64,000 nucleotides of DNA. Origin: Neomegalonema sp. (GTDB taxonomy: Bacteria > Pseudomonadota > Alphaproteobacteria > Rhodobacterales > Rhodobacteraceae). Position numbers and translations under genes: made by a program. The notes under the pieces were generated by a model, which was given only the letters and a program-made list of their open reading frames with translations, was not told the DNA's origin and did not search any database. Location of the stretch: contig JALEFY010000007.1 of the NCBI GenBank assembly GCA_022760435.1, positions 1-64,000 of the forward strand, written 5' to 3'. Of this stretch, positions 23,934 to 33,485 are shown one piece after another; position 1 is the first letter of the stretch, and every line of letters starts with the position of its first letter.

Positions 23934-25907
23934 ATGACGGGGCATCCGGCATCATCGGCGGCCGATACATTCCCCAAACTGCTTGAGCGCAATGCCGGGC
24001 AGTTCTCGGAACGTGTGGCCAGCCGGGAGAAGGAATTCGGGATCTGGCAAAGCTGGACCTGGGCACAAGTGCACGCGGAAGTGAAATCCATCGCGGCCGG
24101 GCTCAAGCAATTGGGCCTGAAGCCAGAGGATCGCGTGGCCATCGTTGGCGCCAACCGCCCGCATTTCTACTGGTCGATCATCTCCATCCAGATGTGCGGC
24201 GCGGTGCCGGTGCCGATCTATGCCGATTCGGCGGCCGAGGAAATGTCCTTCGTCTTCGATCATTGCGGCGCGCGCTTCGCCATTGTCGAGGATCAGGAGC
24301 AGGTAGACAAACTGCTCCAGGTCGCGAGCGAAATCCCGGCGCTCGAGCACATCATTTATCTCGACCCACGCGGCCTGCGCAATTACGACCACACCGCGAT
24401 GCATGATCTGGCCGATGTGCAGGAACTGGGGCGCAAGCATTGGAGCGATGTCGAGGGCGAGATTGCCCGCACCATCGCCGCGCAAAAGGGCTCGGATACC
24501 TGCGTGATGCTCTACACGTCGGGCACCACCGGGCGGCCCAAGGGCGTGGTGCTGAGCAATGACAACATCCTGGTCACCGCCCGCTCTGCCTCCGAGTTCG
24601 AGAAGCTGACCGAGCGCGAGGAAACCCTGGCCTATCTGCCGCTCGCCTGGGTGGGCGATTTCATCTTCTCGATGGGCCAGGCCTATACTTGCGGTTTCTG
24701 CGTCTCCTGCCCCGAGAGCACCGATACCGTGCTCGAGGATCTGCGCGAGATTGGCCCGACCTATTACTTCGCCCCGCCGCGGGTGTTCGAGAACCTGCTG
24801 ACCACCGTCACCATCCGGATGGAAGACGCGGGCCCAACCAAGCGCTGGCTCTTTCGCACCTTCATCGACCACGCCAAGCGCGTCGGCGAGGACATTCTCG
24901 ATGGCCGCTCGGTCGGATTTCTCGACCGGATCAAATATAGTCTGGGCGAGATGTTCATCTATGGCCCGCTCAAGAACGTGCTGGGCCTGAGCCGGGTGCG
25001 CGTCGCCTATACCGCTGGTGAGGCGATCGGGCCGGAGCTGTTCCGCTTCTACCGCTCGATCGGGCTCAACCTCAAGCAGCTCTACGGCCAGACCGAGGCC
25101 AGCGTGTTCATCACCATCCAGCCCGATGGCGAGGTCTATGCGGACACGGTCGGTGTCCCGAGCCCCGGTGTCGAGCTGCGGATCGCCGAGAATGGCGAAG
25201 TGCTGTACCGCTCGCCCGGCGTGTTTCAGGAGTATTACAAGAACACCGATTCCACCGCCGACACCAAGACCCCGGAAGGCTGGGTGCATACCGGCGATGC
25301 CGGCTTCATCGACCCCAAGACCGGGCATCTGCGGATCATCGACCGGGCCAAGGATGTCGGCAAGCTCGCCGATGGCAGCATGTTCGCGCCCAAATATGTG
25401 GAGAACAAGCTCAAGTTCTTCGCCAATATCAAGGAAGCGGTGGTGTTTGGCGAAGGCCGCGATTTCGCGACCGCCTTCATCAATATCGACCTCAACGCAG
25501 TCGGCAACTGGGCCGAGCGCAACAACATCGCCTACACCTCCTATCAGGAGCTGGCCGGGCACCCGCAGGTCTATGCCCAGATCCTGTCGCATGTGAACGA
25601 GGTCAACCGCTCGGTGGCGCAGGATCCGATGCTCTCGGGCTGTCAGATCAAGCGCTTCCTGGTGCTGCACAAAGAGCTCGATGCCGATGATGGCGAGCTG
25701 ACCCGCACCATGAAGGTGCGCCGCCGGATCGTGGACGAGAAATATGCCGATCTGATCGCCGCGCTCTTCGAGGGCAAGAGCGAGATCTATACCGAGACCG
25801 AAGTCACCTATGAGGACGGTCGCAAGGGGAAGATCAAGGCCAATTTGCAGATCGCGGACGCGCAGACTTTCCCACGGGCGCAGGCGTCGGATCAGCAGGC
25901 GGCCTGA
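23934..25907 (+). CDS. Long-chain acyl-CoA synthetase-like AMP-binding ligase
   Basis: A 657-aa adenylate-forming enzyme that would activate a carboxylic acid to its CoA ester. The P-loop is CVMLYTSGTTGRPKGV near residue 190; LYGQTEAS is the A5 motif, GWVHTGDAGFID the A7 and IDRAKDVGKLADGSMFAPKYVE the A8 hinge. The C-terminal lysine motif is replaced by a longer tail, as in bacterial FadD-like bubblegum-type enzymes. The start at ATG 23934 is chosen for GGGAGG eight bases upstream. It heads the operon with a branched-chain-type ABC transporter and another CoA ligase, so a transported acid is the likely substrate. Confidence 0.88.
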   Translation: MTGHPASSAADTFPKLLERNAGQFSERVASREKEFGIWQSWTWAQVHAEVKSIAAGLKQLGLKPEDRVAIVGANRPHFYWSIISIQMCGAVPVPIYADSAAEEMSFVFDHCGARFAIVEDQEQVDKLLQVASEIPALEHIIYLDPRGLRNYDHTAMHDLADVQELGRKHWSDVEGEIARTIAAQKGSDTCVMLYTSGTTGRPKGVVLSNDNILVTARSASEFEKLTEREETLAYLPLAWVGDFIFSMGQAYTCGFCVSCPESTDTVLEDLREIGPTYYFAPPRVFENLLTTVTIRMEDAGPTKRWLFRTFIDHAKRVGEDILDGRSVGFLDRIKYSLGEMFIYGPLKNVLGLSRVRVAYTAGEAIGPELFRFYRSIGLNLKQLYGQTEASVFITIQPDGEVYADTVGVPSPGVELRIAENGEVLYRSPGVFQEYYKNTDSTADTKTPEGWVHTGDAGFIDPKTGHLRIIDRAKDVGKLADGSMFAPKYVENKLKFFANIKEAVVFGEGRDFATAFINIDLNAVGNWAERNNIAYTSYQELAGHPQVYAQILSHVNEVNRSVAQDPMLSGCQIKRFLVLHKELDADDGELTRTMKVRRRIVDEKYADLIAALFEGKSEIYTETEVTYEDGRKGKIKANLQIADAQTFPRAQASDQQAA

Positions 25908-25937
25908 GCGCGCGCGTATCGTCAGGAGTGAGAATTC

Positions 25938-26816
25938 ATGAGTGCACAAACGAAAGGCGCCGCGATCCGGATGGTCCATGATGCAGACGCGCCGCATGAC
26001 TTCACCGCCGAGAATGTGCTGCACGGCCTGCCCGAGCGCAGCCGCGGCCCGGTGGTGCTGGAGGTGAAGAACATCACCCTGCGCTTTGGCGGGGTGGTGG
26101 CGATCAAGGACATCTCCTTTGATATCCGCAAGGGTGAGATCCGGGCGATCATCGGCCCCAATGGCGCCGGCAAGAGCTCGATGCTCAATGTGATCAACGG
26201 CTTTTATCATCCGCAGGAAGGCGAGATCTGGTTCAACGGCGCGCGGCGCAAACCGATGAAACCCTATGAGATCGCCAAACAGGGCATCGCCCGTACCTTC
26301 CAGAACATCGCCTTGTTCAAGGGGATGAGCACGCTCGACAACATCATGACCGGGCGTCTGACGAAGATGCATACCAATATCTTCATGCAAGCGCTCTGGG
26401 CGGGTCCAGCGCAGGCCGAGGAGATCGAGCATCGCGAGAAGGTCGAGAAGATCATCGACTTTCTGGAGATCCAGCATATCCGCAAGACCCCGGTCGGGCG
26501 CCTGCCTTACGGGCTGCAAAAGCGGGTCGAGCTCGGCCGCGCGCTGGCGGCGGAACCGGACCTGCTGCTGCTCGATGAGCCGATGGCCGGGATGAATGTC
26601 GAGGAAAAGGAAGACATGTGCCGCTTCATCCTCGATGTGAATGAGGAGTTCGGCACCACCATCGCGCTGATCGAGCACGATATGGGCGTGGTGATGGATA
26701 TCTCGGACCGGGTGGTGGTGCTCGATTACGGCCGCAAGATCGGCGACGGCACCCCGGACGAGGTCCGCAGCAACAAGGACGTGATCGACGCCTATCTGGG
26801 GGTAAGCCATGACTGA
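25938..26816 (+). CDS. Branched-chain-type ABC transporter ATPase (LivG family)
   Basis: A 292-aa ATPase. IIGPNGAGKSSMLNVINGF is the Walker A (about residue 75), LPYGLQKRVELGRALA is the signature region with LPYGLQKRV in place of LSxGxQ, LLLDEPMAGMN is Walker B, and LIEHDMGVVMDISDRVVVLDYGRKI has the switch His. The LivG-typical insert lies between. An N-terminal extension of about 35 residues precedes the domain. It sits 30 bp after the acyl-CoA ligase and is separated from the first permease by a 360-bp gap holding a repeat. Confidence 0.9.
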   Translation: MSAQTKGAAIRMVHDADAPHDFTAENVLHGLPERSRGPVVLEVKNITLRFGGVVAIKDISFDIRKGEIRAIIGPNGAGKSSMLNVINGFYHPQEGEIWFNGARRKPMKPYEIAKQGIARTFQNIALFKGMSTLDNIMTGRLTKMHTNIFMQALWAGPAQAEEIEHREKVEKIIDFLEIQHIRKTPVGRLPYGLQKRVELGRALAAEPDLLLLDEPMAGMNVEEKEDMCRFILDVNEEFGTTIALIEHDMGVVMDISDRVVVLDYGRKIGDGTPDEVRSNKDVIDAYLGVSHD

Positions 26817-26865
26817 CGCAAGGCCAGCCACCGATGCGGCGCAGCGCTCGCAGCCCATCCAAGCC

Positions 26866-26944
26866 GTCATCCTCGGACCCGTTCCGAGGATCCATTCAGC
26901 AGCTATTCCCGAAACATGGATTGCCGGGACAAGCCCGGCAATGA
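26866..26944. repeat. Mosaic palindromic repeat in the livG-livH gap
   Basis: The element starts GTCAT and ends ATGAC. Inside are hairpin 1 (CCTCGG-ACCCGTT-CCGAGG, 26871-26889), ATCCAT, a spacer, ATGGAT and hairpin 2 (TGCCGGG-ACAAG-CCCGGCA). The pattern matches the dispersed intergenic repeats known from many alphaproteobacteria. The rest of the 26817-27176 gap is GC-rich with no gene; the open frame starting at 26809 simply reads through it. Confidence 0.75.
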
Positions 26945-27176
26945 CACGCAGGGCAAACCCCGGGGCGGCAGCCCCGGATCGCGCCCGACCCGCCCCACAG
27001 ACGGGCGCGATGCGCCCCCCTCCCCCTCTCCCTCGGGCCGGGCGCAATCCTTCCTGCGAACTGCAAACTGCAAAGACGCAGCGCTCGCAGCCCCGCGCGG
27101 CAGACAGCGAAGGCGCTGATTTCAACCGGATGAGCCGTACCGCCACCGGCAATGACAAACGCCCAGGAGGTGAGCC

Positions 27177-28220
27177 ATGACGAATGCCCTGCAACGCCTC
27201 AATCCGCTGCGGCCCGAGGGGATTGCCCTTCTGCTGCTGGCGGCCTTTCTGGGGCGAGCCATCTGGTGGTTCGCCGTCTCCGATGCCCGCGACACCAGCT
27301 TTGCCACCGAGATCATCATTTCCGGACTGTTGGCCGGGGTGATGTATTCGCTGGTTGCGCTCGGCTTCGTGCTGATCTTCAAATCCTCGGGGATCTTCAA
27401 CTATTCCCAAGGGGTGATGGCTCTGTTCGCCGGGCTGTTTGCCTCCGGCTTCATGACCGATTTCGGCCTCTCGCCCTTCATCGCGATCCCGCTGACCATG
27501 GTGGTGATGGTGATCACCGCGATTCTGATCGAGCGCTTCGTGCTGCAATATCTGGTCGGGCAGGAGCCGATCATCCTGTTCATGGCCACGATCGGCCTGG
27601 CCTATGTGATGGAAGGCATCGGCGATCTGGTTTGGGGCTCGGACGTCAAACGGCTCGATGTCGGCCTGCCCTCGGGCGCCTCGGACTTCATGTTCGATTG
27701 CTGCAATCTCTATGTCGAAAAGCTCGAGGTCTCGGCGGCGGTTGTCGCGGCGGTGCTGGTGGCGGCGCTGATGGCCTTCACCCAGTACACCCGCATCGGC
27801 CGCGCCTTGCGCGCGGTGGCGGATGATCACCAGGCCGCGCTTTCCGTCGGCATCTCCCTGCGCACGATCTGGGTGATCGTCTGGTCGATCGCGGGCTTTG
27901 TCGCCCTGACCGCGGGCGTGATGTGGGGCGCCAAATCCGGGGTGCAGTTCTCGCTGTCGCTGATCGCGCTCAAGGCCCTGCCGGTGCTGATGATCGGCGG
28001 CTTCACCTCGATCCCCGGTGCCATCATCGGCGGGCTGATCATCGGTGTCGGCGAGAAGGTGGCGGAGATCTATCTCGGCCCGACCATGGCGGATCTCTTC
28101 GGCGCCAATCCCAACAACTTCACGGCGATCGAGAACTGGTTCGCCTATGTGCTGGCGCTGGTCGTGCTGCTGTTCCGTCCGCAAGGGCTGTTCGGCGAGA
28201 AGATCATCGAGCGCGTGTAA
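27177..28220 (+). CDS. Branched-chain-type ABC transporter permease (LivH family)
   Basis: A 347-aa inner-membrane permease with about eight to nine hydrophobic helices (GVMYSLVALGFVLIFKSSGIFNYSQGVMALFAGLF is the family's diagnostic first conserved block; GRALRAVADDHQAALSVGI the coupling loop; AIIGGLIIGVGEKVAE near the end). ATG 27177 has AGGAGG seven bases upstream. It pairs with the LivM-type permease 17 bp downstream to form the channel for the substrate brought by the binding protein at 29551. Confidence 0.93.
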   Translation: MTNALQRLNPLRPEGIALLLLAAFLGRAIWWFAVSDARDTSFATEIIISGLLAGVMYSLVALGFVLIFKSSGIFNYSQGVMALFAGLFASGFMTDFGLSPFIAIPLTMVVMVITAILIERFVLQYLVGQEPIILFMATIGLAYVMEGIGDLVWGSDVKRLDVGLPSGASDFMFDCCNLYVEKLEVSAAVVAAVLVAALMAFTQYTRIGRALRAVADDHQAALSVGISLRTIWVIVWSIAGFVALTAGVMWGAKSGVQFSLSLIALKALPVLMIGGFTSIPGAIIGGLIIGVGEKVAEIYLGPTMADLFGANPNNFTAIENWFAYVLALVVLLFRPQGLFGEKIIERV

Positions 28221-28237
28221 GAGAAGGAACCCTATCC

Positions 28238-29335
28238 ATGTTCTACCGTGAGACGGGCGACTTCAAGACGTCCTACAGTGCCGATACCCAGACCTTCCCG
28301 ATCAAGCTTGACCGCTACCGGTTCTGGGCGATCGCGATCTTCGCCGGGATCCTGGTCCCGCTCTGGATCGCCTCGGTGCCCCGGCAATCGGCGGAGTTCT
28401 TCGTCAACCCGATCCTGTTGCCGTTCCTGATCTTCTCGCTGGCGGCGATCGGGCTCAACATCCTGACCGGCTATTGCGGGCAAGTCTCGCTCGGGACCGG
28501 CGGGTTCATGGCCGTGGGCGCCTATGCCTGCTACAAGCTGACCACCGCCTTTCCCGATCTCAATCTGGTGCTGGTGATCTTCGCCTCTGGCGCGATCACC
28601 GCCGGGGTAGGTGTGTTGTTCGGCCTGCCAAGCCTGCGGATCAAGGGGTTCTACCTCGCGGTGGCAACCTTGGCGGCGCAGTTCTTTTTGACCTGGATGT
28701 TCTCCAAGTTCGGCTGGTTCTACAACAATTCGGCGACCGGTCAGATCACCATGCCGCCGCGCGAGGTGTTCGGTATCGCGATCACCGGGCCGGATGCGGC
28801 ACCATGGGCGACCTATTTCTTCTGCTTCTTCTTCGTCTTCGTGATGGGTTGGGCAGCGCGCAACCTCGTGCGCGGACGGGTCGGGCGCTCCTGGATGGCG
28901 ATCCGGGACATGGACATCGCTGCCGAGATCATCGGGGTGAACCCGCTCAAGACCAAGCTGTCGGCCTTTGCGGTCAGCTCCTTTCTGGTCGGGATCGCCG
29001 GCGCGCTCTATTTCGGCGTCTGGTACGGCTCGGCCGAGCCGACCGAGGCTTTCGGCATCACATTGTCGTTCCAGATCCTGTTCATGATCATCATCGGCGG
29101 GCTCGGCTCGATGACCGGCTCATTCCTCGGCGCGGGGTTCATGGTGCTGCTGCCGATCCTGCTCAAGAAGCTGATGGTGGATATGGGCGGGATGGAAGTC
29201 GCGGTGGCCAAGCATATCGAGATCGTGGTGGTCGGCGCGCTGATCATCCTGTTCCTGATCCTCGAGCCGCATGGGCTGGCGCGCCTGTGGCAACTGGCCA
29301 AGGAGAAGCTGCGGCTCTGGCCCTTCCCGTATTAA
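28238..29335 (+). CDS. Branched-chain-type ABC transporter permease (LivM family)
   Basis: A 365-aa permease. The conserved LivM block AAIGLNILTGYCGQVSLGTGGFMAVGAYACYKL lies near residue 75; a later block, RSWMAIRDMDIAAEIIGVNPLKTKLSAFAVSSFLVGIAGALY, is the cytoplasmic coupling loop, and IIIGGLGSMTGSFLGAGFM is in the last membrane part. The start is ATG 28238 with GAGAAGGA upstream; the longer open frame (from 27923) overlaps the previous gene. It is followed by 215 bp before the binding-protein gene, containing one GC-rich hairpin. Confidence 0.93.
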   Translation: MFYRETGDFKTSYSADTQTFPIKLDRYRFWAIAIFAGILVPLWIASVPRQSAEFFVNPILLPFLIFSLAAIGLNILTGYCGQVSLGTGGFMAVGAYACYKLTTAFPDLNLVLVIFASGAITAGVGVLFGLPSLRIKGFYLAVATLAAQFFLTWMFSKFGWFYNNSATGQITMPPREVFGIAITGPDAAPWATYFFCFFFVFVMGWAARNLVRGRVGRSWMAIRDMDIAAEIIGVNPLKTKLSAFAVSSFLVGIAGALYFGVWYGSAEPTEAFGITLSFQILFMIIIGGLGSMTGSFLGAGFMVLLPILLKKLMVDMGGMEVAVAKHIEIVVVGALIILFLILEPHGLARLWQLAKEKLRLWPFPY

Positions 29336-29550
29336 GGGCCAGCACTCGGGTTCCGGCGGTGGAGAGCCGCCGAGAAAGGGCCGCTGCGCGTCGCTGACGG
29401 GCACGGCTCCAACAAGACGGAGGGACCGGCGCAAGGCCAAGCCGAGCAAGGGCAAGCCAAGCCTGACAAGGCCATAGCCAGAGCGGCGGATCACTCCGGG
29501 GGCACAAGCCCCACCAACAACGAGACATCCATTGTCTAGGGAGACTGAAA

Positions 29551-30852
29551 ATGAAACTTGCACGCATCACCGCCGCCCTGGCGGTTGCCGTGGCGACCGG
29601 CGCAGCGGCTCTGCCGGCGGCGGCCGAGATCACCGTACCGTCTCTGGTCTATCGTACCGGCCCCTATGCCCCGAACGGCATTCCCTGGGCCAATGCCTTT
29701 CAGGACTATTTCAACCTGCTCAATGAGCGCGATGGCGGCATCAACGGCGTGAAGGTGAAGGTGGTCGAGTGTGAAACCGCCTATAACACCACCCAGGGCG
29801 TGGAATGCTATGAGAGCACCAAGGCCGAGGGCCTCGTGTTCCACCCGCGCTCGACCGGCATCACCTATCAGCTGATCCCCAAGGCAACCACCGATCACAA
29901 GGTGATCCACTCGATGATGTATGGCCGCACCTCGGCCGCCAATGGCAAGGTGTTCCCGAACGTCTTCAACTTCCCGGCCAATTACTGGGACGCCGCCTCG
30001 ATCATGCTCAAGCATGCCGGCGACATGGAAGGCGGGATGGACGGGCTCAAGGGCAAGACCATCGCGCTCGTGTATCACAACTCCGCCTATGGCAAGGAGC
30101 CGATCCGCACGCTCGAGAAACTCTCGGAAAAGCACGGCTTTGCGCTGGAGCTGCTGCCGGTTGACCACCCGGGTCAGGAGCAAAAGGCCACCTGGCTGAA
30201 GGTCCGTCAGATGCGCCCGGACTTCGTCTTCATGTGGGGCTGGGGCGTGATGAACCAGGTCGCCATTCAGGAAGCCGCCTCGGTCCGCTTCCCGATGGAT
30301 CGCTTCATCGGCACCTGGTGGTCGGGTTCGGAGAACGACGTGCTGCCGGCTGGCGCTGCCGCCAATGGCTACAAGTCGATCACCGTCCACGCGCCGGGTG
30401 CCAGCTTCAAGGTGCATGAGGACATCCTGAGCCTGCTCTACGACAACGGCAAGGGTGCCGGTGAGCGCGATCGCGTTGGCGAGGTGGTCTATAACCGCGG
30501 CATGCTCGAGGCGATGTACACCGCCGAGGCCTATCGCACCGCGATGGAGATGCACAAGACGGACAACCCGACCGGCGATCAGCTGCGTGATGGCTTCGAG
30601 GCCCTGAACCTCGATCAGGCGCGTCTGGCTGCCATCGGCATGGAAGGCTTCACCGTCCCCGTGCAGGTCTCCTGCGAGAACCATGGCGGCCCGGGCCTCG
30701 GCGCGATCCAGCAATGGAACGCCGATAGCAAGACCTGGACGCTGATCACCGATTTCGTCGGCGCTGACCGCGAGATCATCGATCCGCTGATCGCCGAGGA
30801 TAGCGCCGCTTATGCGTCGGAAAACAACGTCGAAGAGCGCGCCTGCAACTAG
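29551..30852 (+). CDS. Periplasmic substrate-binding protein of the ABC transporter
   Basis: A 433-aa type I periplasmic binding protein of the leucine/amide-binding family. A signal peptide spans residues 1-27 (ITAALAVAVATGAAALPAAA). The mature protein has SLVYRTGPYAPNGIPWANAFQDYFNLLNERDGGINGVKVKVVECETAYNTTQGVECYESTK and an AVYHNSAYGKEPI-like region (LVYHNSAYGKEP). No lipobox Cys follows the signal, so it should be free in the periplasm. The ligand is unknown; the flanking CoA ligases suggest an aromatic or branched acid rather than an amino acid. Confidence 0.9.
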   Translation: MKLARITAALAVAVATGAAALPAAAEITVPSLVYRTGPYAPNGIPWANAFQDYFNLLNERDGGINGVKVKVVECETAYNTTQGVECYESTKAEGLVFHPRSTGITYQLIPKATTDHKVIHSMMYGRTSAANGKVFPNVFNFPANYWDAASIMLKHAGDMEGGMDGLKGKTIALVYHNSAYGKEPIRTLEKLSEKHGFALELLPVDHPGQEQKATWLKVRQMRPDFVFMWGWGVMNQVAIQEAASVRFPMDRFIGTWWSGSENDVLPAGAAANGYKSITVHAPGASFKVHEDILSLLYDNGKGAGERDRVGEVVYNRGMLEAMYTAEAYRTAMEMHKTDNPTGDQLRDGFEALNLDQARLAAIGMEGFTVPVQVSCENHGGPGLGAIQQWNADSKTWTLITDFVGADREIIDPLIAEDSAAYASENNVEERACN

Positions 30853-30931
30853 GCCTGATTGACGAAAGCTGGCAGGGCGAGACGCGCTCGCCCTGTCCCA
30901 ACAAGATGCTAGGATGCAGTGGAGCCGATCC

Positions 30932-31780
30932 ATGTCCCTCACTCAGCCCGAAAGCACGCAAGGGGCCGCAGACGCGGCGCAGACGCTGCTCGAGGTCAAC
31001 AATATCGAAGTGATCTATGATCACGTCATTCTGGTGCTCAAGGGCGTCAGCCTGACCGTCCCCAAAGGCGGCATCACCGCTCTGCTGGGCGGCAATGGCG
31101 CGGGCAAGACCACCACGCTCAAGGCGATCTCGAACCTGCTGCAATCGGAGCGCGGCGAGGTCACCAAGGGCTCGATCGCCTATCGCGGCGAGAAAATCAC
31201 CGAGCTCAGCCCCGCCGATCTCGTCAAACGCGGCGTCATCCAGGTGATGGAGGGCCGACACTGTTTCGAGCATCTGACGGTGGAAGAGAACCTGCTCACC
31301 GGCAGCTATACTCGCGGCGACGGCTCGGCGGCGATCAAGCGCTCGCTCGATATGGTCTACACCTATTTCCCGCGCCTGAAGGAGCGCCGCCGCTCGCAGG
31401 CTGGCTATACCTCGGGCGGCGAGCAGCAAATGTGCGCCATCGGCCGCGCCATCATGTCGAACCCGGAGATGGTGCTGCTCGATGAGCCTTCCATGGGCCT
31501 CGCGCCGCAGCTCGTCGAGCAGATCTTCGACATCGTCAAGGCACTCAACGAGAAGGAGGGCGTGTCCTTCCTGCTCGCCGAGCAGAACACCAATGTCGCG
31601 CTGCGCTACGCCCATTACGGCTACATCCTGGAATCGGGGCGGATCGTGATGGACGGATCGGCCGCCGATCTGCGCGAGAACCAGGATGTGAAGGAATTCT
31701 ATCTCGGCATCGCCGAGGAAGGCAAAAAGAGCTTTCGCGACGTGCGCTCCTATCGCCGCCGCAAGCGCTGGCTGAACTGA
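30932..31780 (+). CDS. Branched-chain-type ABC transporter ATPase (LivF family)
   Basis: A 282-aa ATPase. ALLGGNGAGKTTTLKAISNLL is the Walker A (about residue 52), TSGGEQQMCAIGRAIM the signature, MVLLDEPSMGLAPQLVEQIF Walker B; FLLAEQNTNVALRYAHYGYILESGRI is the H-loop region with Gln in place of His (LAEQN), as in most LivF proteins. ATG 30932 is preferred over 30914 because GGAG sits eight bases upstream. It follows the binding protein by 79 bp and precedes the second ligase by 18 bp. Confidence 0.9.
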   Translation: MSLTQPESTQGAADAAQTLLEVNNIEVIYDHVILVLKGVSLTVPKGGITALLGGNGAGKTTTLKAISNLLQSERGEVTKGSIAYRGEKITELSPADLVKRGVIQVMEGRHCFEHLTVEENLLTGSYTRGDGSAAIKRSLDMVYTYFPRLKERRRSQAGYTSGGEQQMCAIGRAIMSNPEMVLLDEPSMGLAPQLVEQIFDIVKALNEKEGVSFLLAEQNTNVALRYAHYGYILESGRIVMDGSAADLRENQDVKEFYLGIAEEGKKSFRDVRSYRRRKRWLN

Positions 31781-31798
31781 TCGAGGGGGAGAGATACA

Positions 31799-33073
31799 AT
31801 GGCAGCCGACAACCAGGTGTTGACGCAGCCCTATGATGCGCTCGAAACTCGAGACCCAGCACAGCGCGAGGCACAGCAATTCGAGCAATTGCGCAGCCTG
31901 CTCACGCTCGCCAAGGACAAGGCGCCGGGGCTGGCGGCTCGGCTCTCGGCCATCGATCCGGCACAGGTCACCGACCGGGCAGCGCTGGCCAAATTGCCGC
32001 TGCTGCGAAAGGCCGAGCTGACCGCCCTGCAAGGCAGCGCTCCGCCTTTTGGCGGGCTCACCACCAAACCCGCGCCCTCGTTCCGGCAGATTTTCATGTC
32101 GCCGGGGCCGATTTTCGAGCCTGGCTCGGATGCGCCGGATTGGTGGCGCTTTGCGCGTGCCTTTCATGCGGCAGGTCTGCGCAAGGGCGACATCGTGCAT
32201 AACTGCTTCGCCTATCACCTGACCCCGGCCGGCGCGATGCTCGAGAGCGGCGCGCGCGCACTGGGCTGCGCGATCACCCCGGCAGGGATCGGCAATACCG
32301 AGGCGCAGATCACCGCGATGGCAACCATCCGCCCGACCGCCTATGCGGGAACGCCGGATTACCTGAAAGTGATCCTCGAGAAGGCCGACGAGCTTGGCAC
32401 CGATATCGGCAGCCTGCGCGCGGCGCTGGTCACCGGCGGCGCCCTGTTCCCGTCGCTGCGCGCCTTCTATGCCGAGCGCGGCATCACCTGCCTGCAATGC
32501 TATGGCACCGCCGATCTGGGGCTCGTGGCCTATGAGACCATTGATGGCGAGGGCGCACCGATCCCGGGAATGGTGGTCGATGAGGGGGTGATCCTCGAGA
32601 TCGTGCGCCCGGGCACCGGCGACCCGGTCCCGGCGGGGGAAGTCGGCGAGGTGGTGGTGACCACGCTCAATGCCGACTATCCGCTGATCCGTTTTGCCAC
32701 CGGCGATCTGTCGGCGGTGCTGGAGGGCCCGAGCCCCTGCGGGCGGACCGGCCTGCGGATCAAGGGCTGGATGGGCCGCGCCGATCAACGCACCAAGATC
32801 AAGGGCATGTTCGTCGATCCCGCGCAGGTCGATCAGGTGGTCAAGCGCCATCCGCAGATCACCCGCGCCCGCGTTGTTGTCGAACGGCTGGGCGATCAGG
32901 ACAGTTTCAAGGTCCTGATCGAATCACCCACCAGCAGCGCCGATTTCGTTGGCCAGGTCTCGGCGAGCATCAGCGAATGCTTCAAGCTGCGCGGTGCGGT
33001 GGAGATCGTGGATCCCGGCAGCCTGCCCAATGATGGCACCGTCATCGAGGACAAGCGCGATTACGAGAGTTAA
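31799..33073 (+). CDS. Phenylacetate-CoA ligase-like AMP-binding enzyme
   Basis: A 424-aa adenylate-forming enzyme of the PaaK type (N-terminal YDALETRDPAQREAQQFEQLRSLLTLAK; FRQIFMSPGPIFEP in place of the usual nucleotide-loop sequence; LVTGGALFPSLRAFYAERGITCLQCYGTADLG; RTKIKGMFVDPAQVDQVVKRHPQ as the C-terminal hinge). The P-loop is degenerate (SPGPI rather than SSGTTG), so activity could be altered. It is the last gene of the operon and ends at a strong terminator. Alone it suggests an aromatic acid substrate; the exact acid cannot be read from sequence. Confidence 0.85.
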   Translation: MAADNQVLTQPYDALETRDPAQREAQQFEQLRSLLTLAKDKAPGLAARLSAIDPAQVTDRAALAKLPLLRKAELTALQGSAPPFGGLTTKPAPSFRQIFMSPGPIFEPGSDAPDWWRFARAFHAAGLRKGDIVHNCFAYHLTPAGAMLESGARALGCAITPAGIGNTEAQITAMATIRPTAYAGTPDYLKVILEKADELGTDIGSLRAALVTGGALFPSLRAFYAERGITCLQCYGTADLGLVAYETIDGEGAPIPGMVVDEGVILEIVRPGTGDPVPAGEVGEVVVTTLNADYPLIRFATGDLSAVLEGPSPCGRTGLRIKGWMGRADQRTKIKGMFVDPAQVDQVVKRHPQITRARVVVERLGDQDSFKVLIESPTSSADFVGQVSASISECFKLRGAVEIVDPGSLPNDGTVIEDKRDYES

Positions 33074-33105
33074 GCGCAGCCGCTGAGGCGCCAGAAAAGA
33101 AAAAG

Positions 33106-33141
33106 AAAAGGACCGACGGGATCGCCCGCCGGTCCTTTTTG
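33106..33141. terminator. Bidirectional terminator after the ligase operon
   Basis: AAAGGACCG-A-CGGG, loop ATCG, CCCG-C-CGGTCCTTT forms a long GC stem with A-rich bases on the left and TTTTT on the right. It lies between the rightward operon (ends 33073) and leftward rpmJ (ends 33187) and can serve both. Confidence 0.85.
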
Positions 33142-33186
33142 TATCGCATACACTCGATTGAAGCGCGGCCAGTAAGGCCCCGTTTC

Positions 33187-33312
33187 TCAGCCCTGGCGGG
33201 CCTTGAAGCGGCGCTGCACCTTGTTGATCACATAGATGCGGCCACGACGGCGCACGACGCGGCAGGCGCCATGGCGGTTCTTCTGCGATTTGAGCGAGTT
33301 CTTGATCTTCAT
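33187..33312 (-). CDS. rpmJ: 50S ribosomal protein L36
   Basis: A 41-aa protein, [20 protein letters not shown], then [11 protein letters not shown] and an RRFKARQG ending. It is the zinc-free alphaproteobacterial form of L36 that lacks the four metal ligands. The start at ATG 33312 is fixed by the family; the frame is open further upstream but non-coding. It stands alone, as is usual in this class. Confidence 0.95.
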   Translation of the reverse strand: MKIKNSLKSQKNRHGACRVVRRRGRIYVINKVQRRFKARQG

Positions 33313-33485
33313 GACACGTGACCCCGGTGCTTTCCTGGTTAAGCGACGACCGGGGCCGACGCATTGCGAGATCACGCCACCGCGACCTCTCTAAATTCTC
33401 CGATTCTCACGCCGATATAGCGCAAGACAACCCGACCGGTCCAAAGGCAAAGCCCCGTCATCGTGCAACGATGGCCGGGGCGGGA

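Noticed and set aside
26809..27180. A 123-codon gene between livG and livH
   Set aside because: Its codons read through the palindromic repeat and GC-rich filler; sequence such as ILGPVPRIHS is the usual translation of that repeat.
23952..28184. Giant minus-strand open frame of about 1400 codons
   Set aside because: It is the complement of the acyl-CoA ligase, ATPase and permease genes; its composition is Asp/His/Arg-rich and arises from GC-rich codon use.
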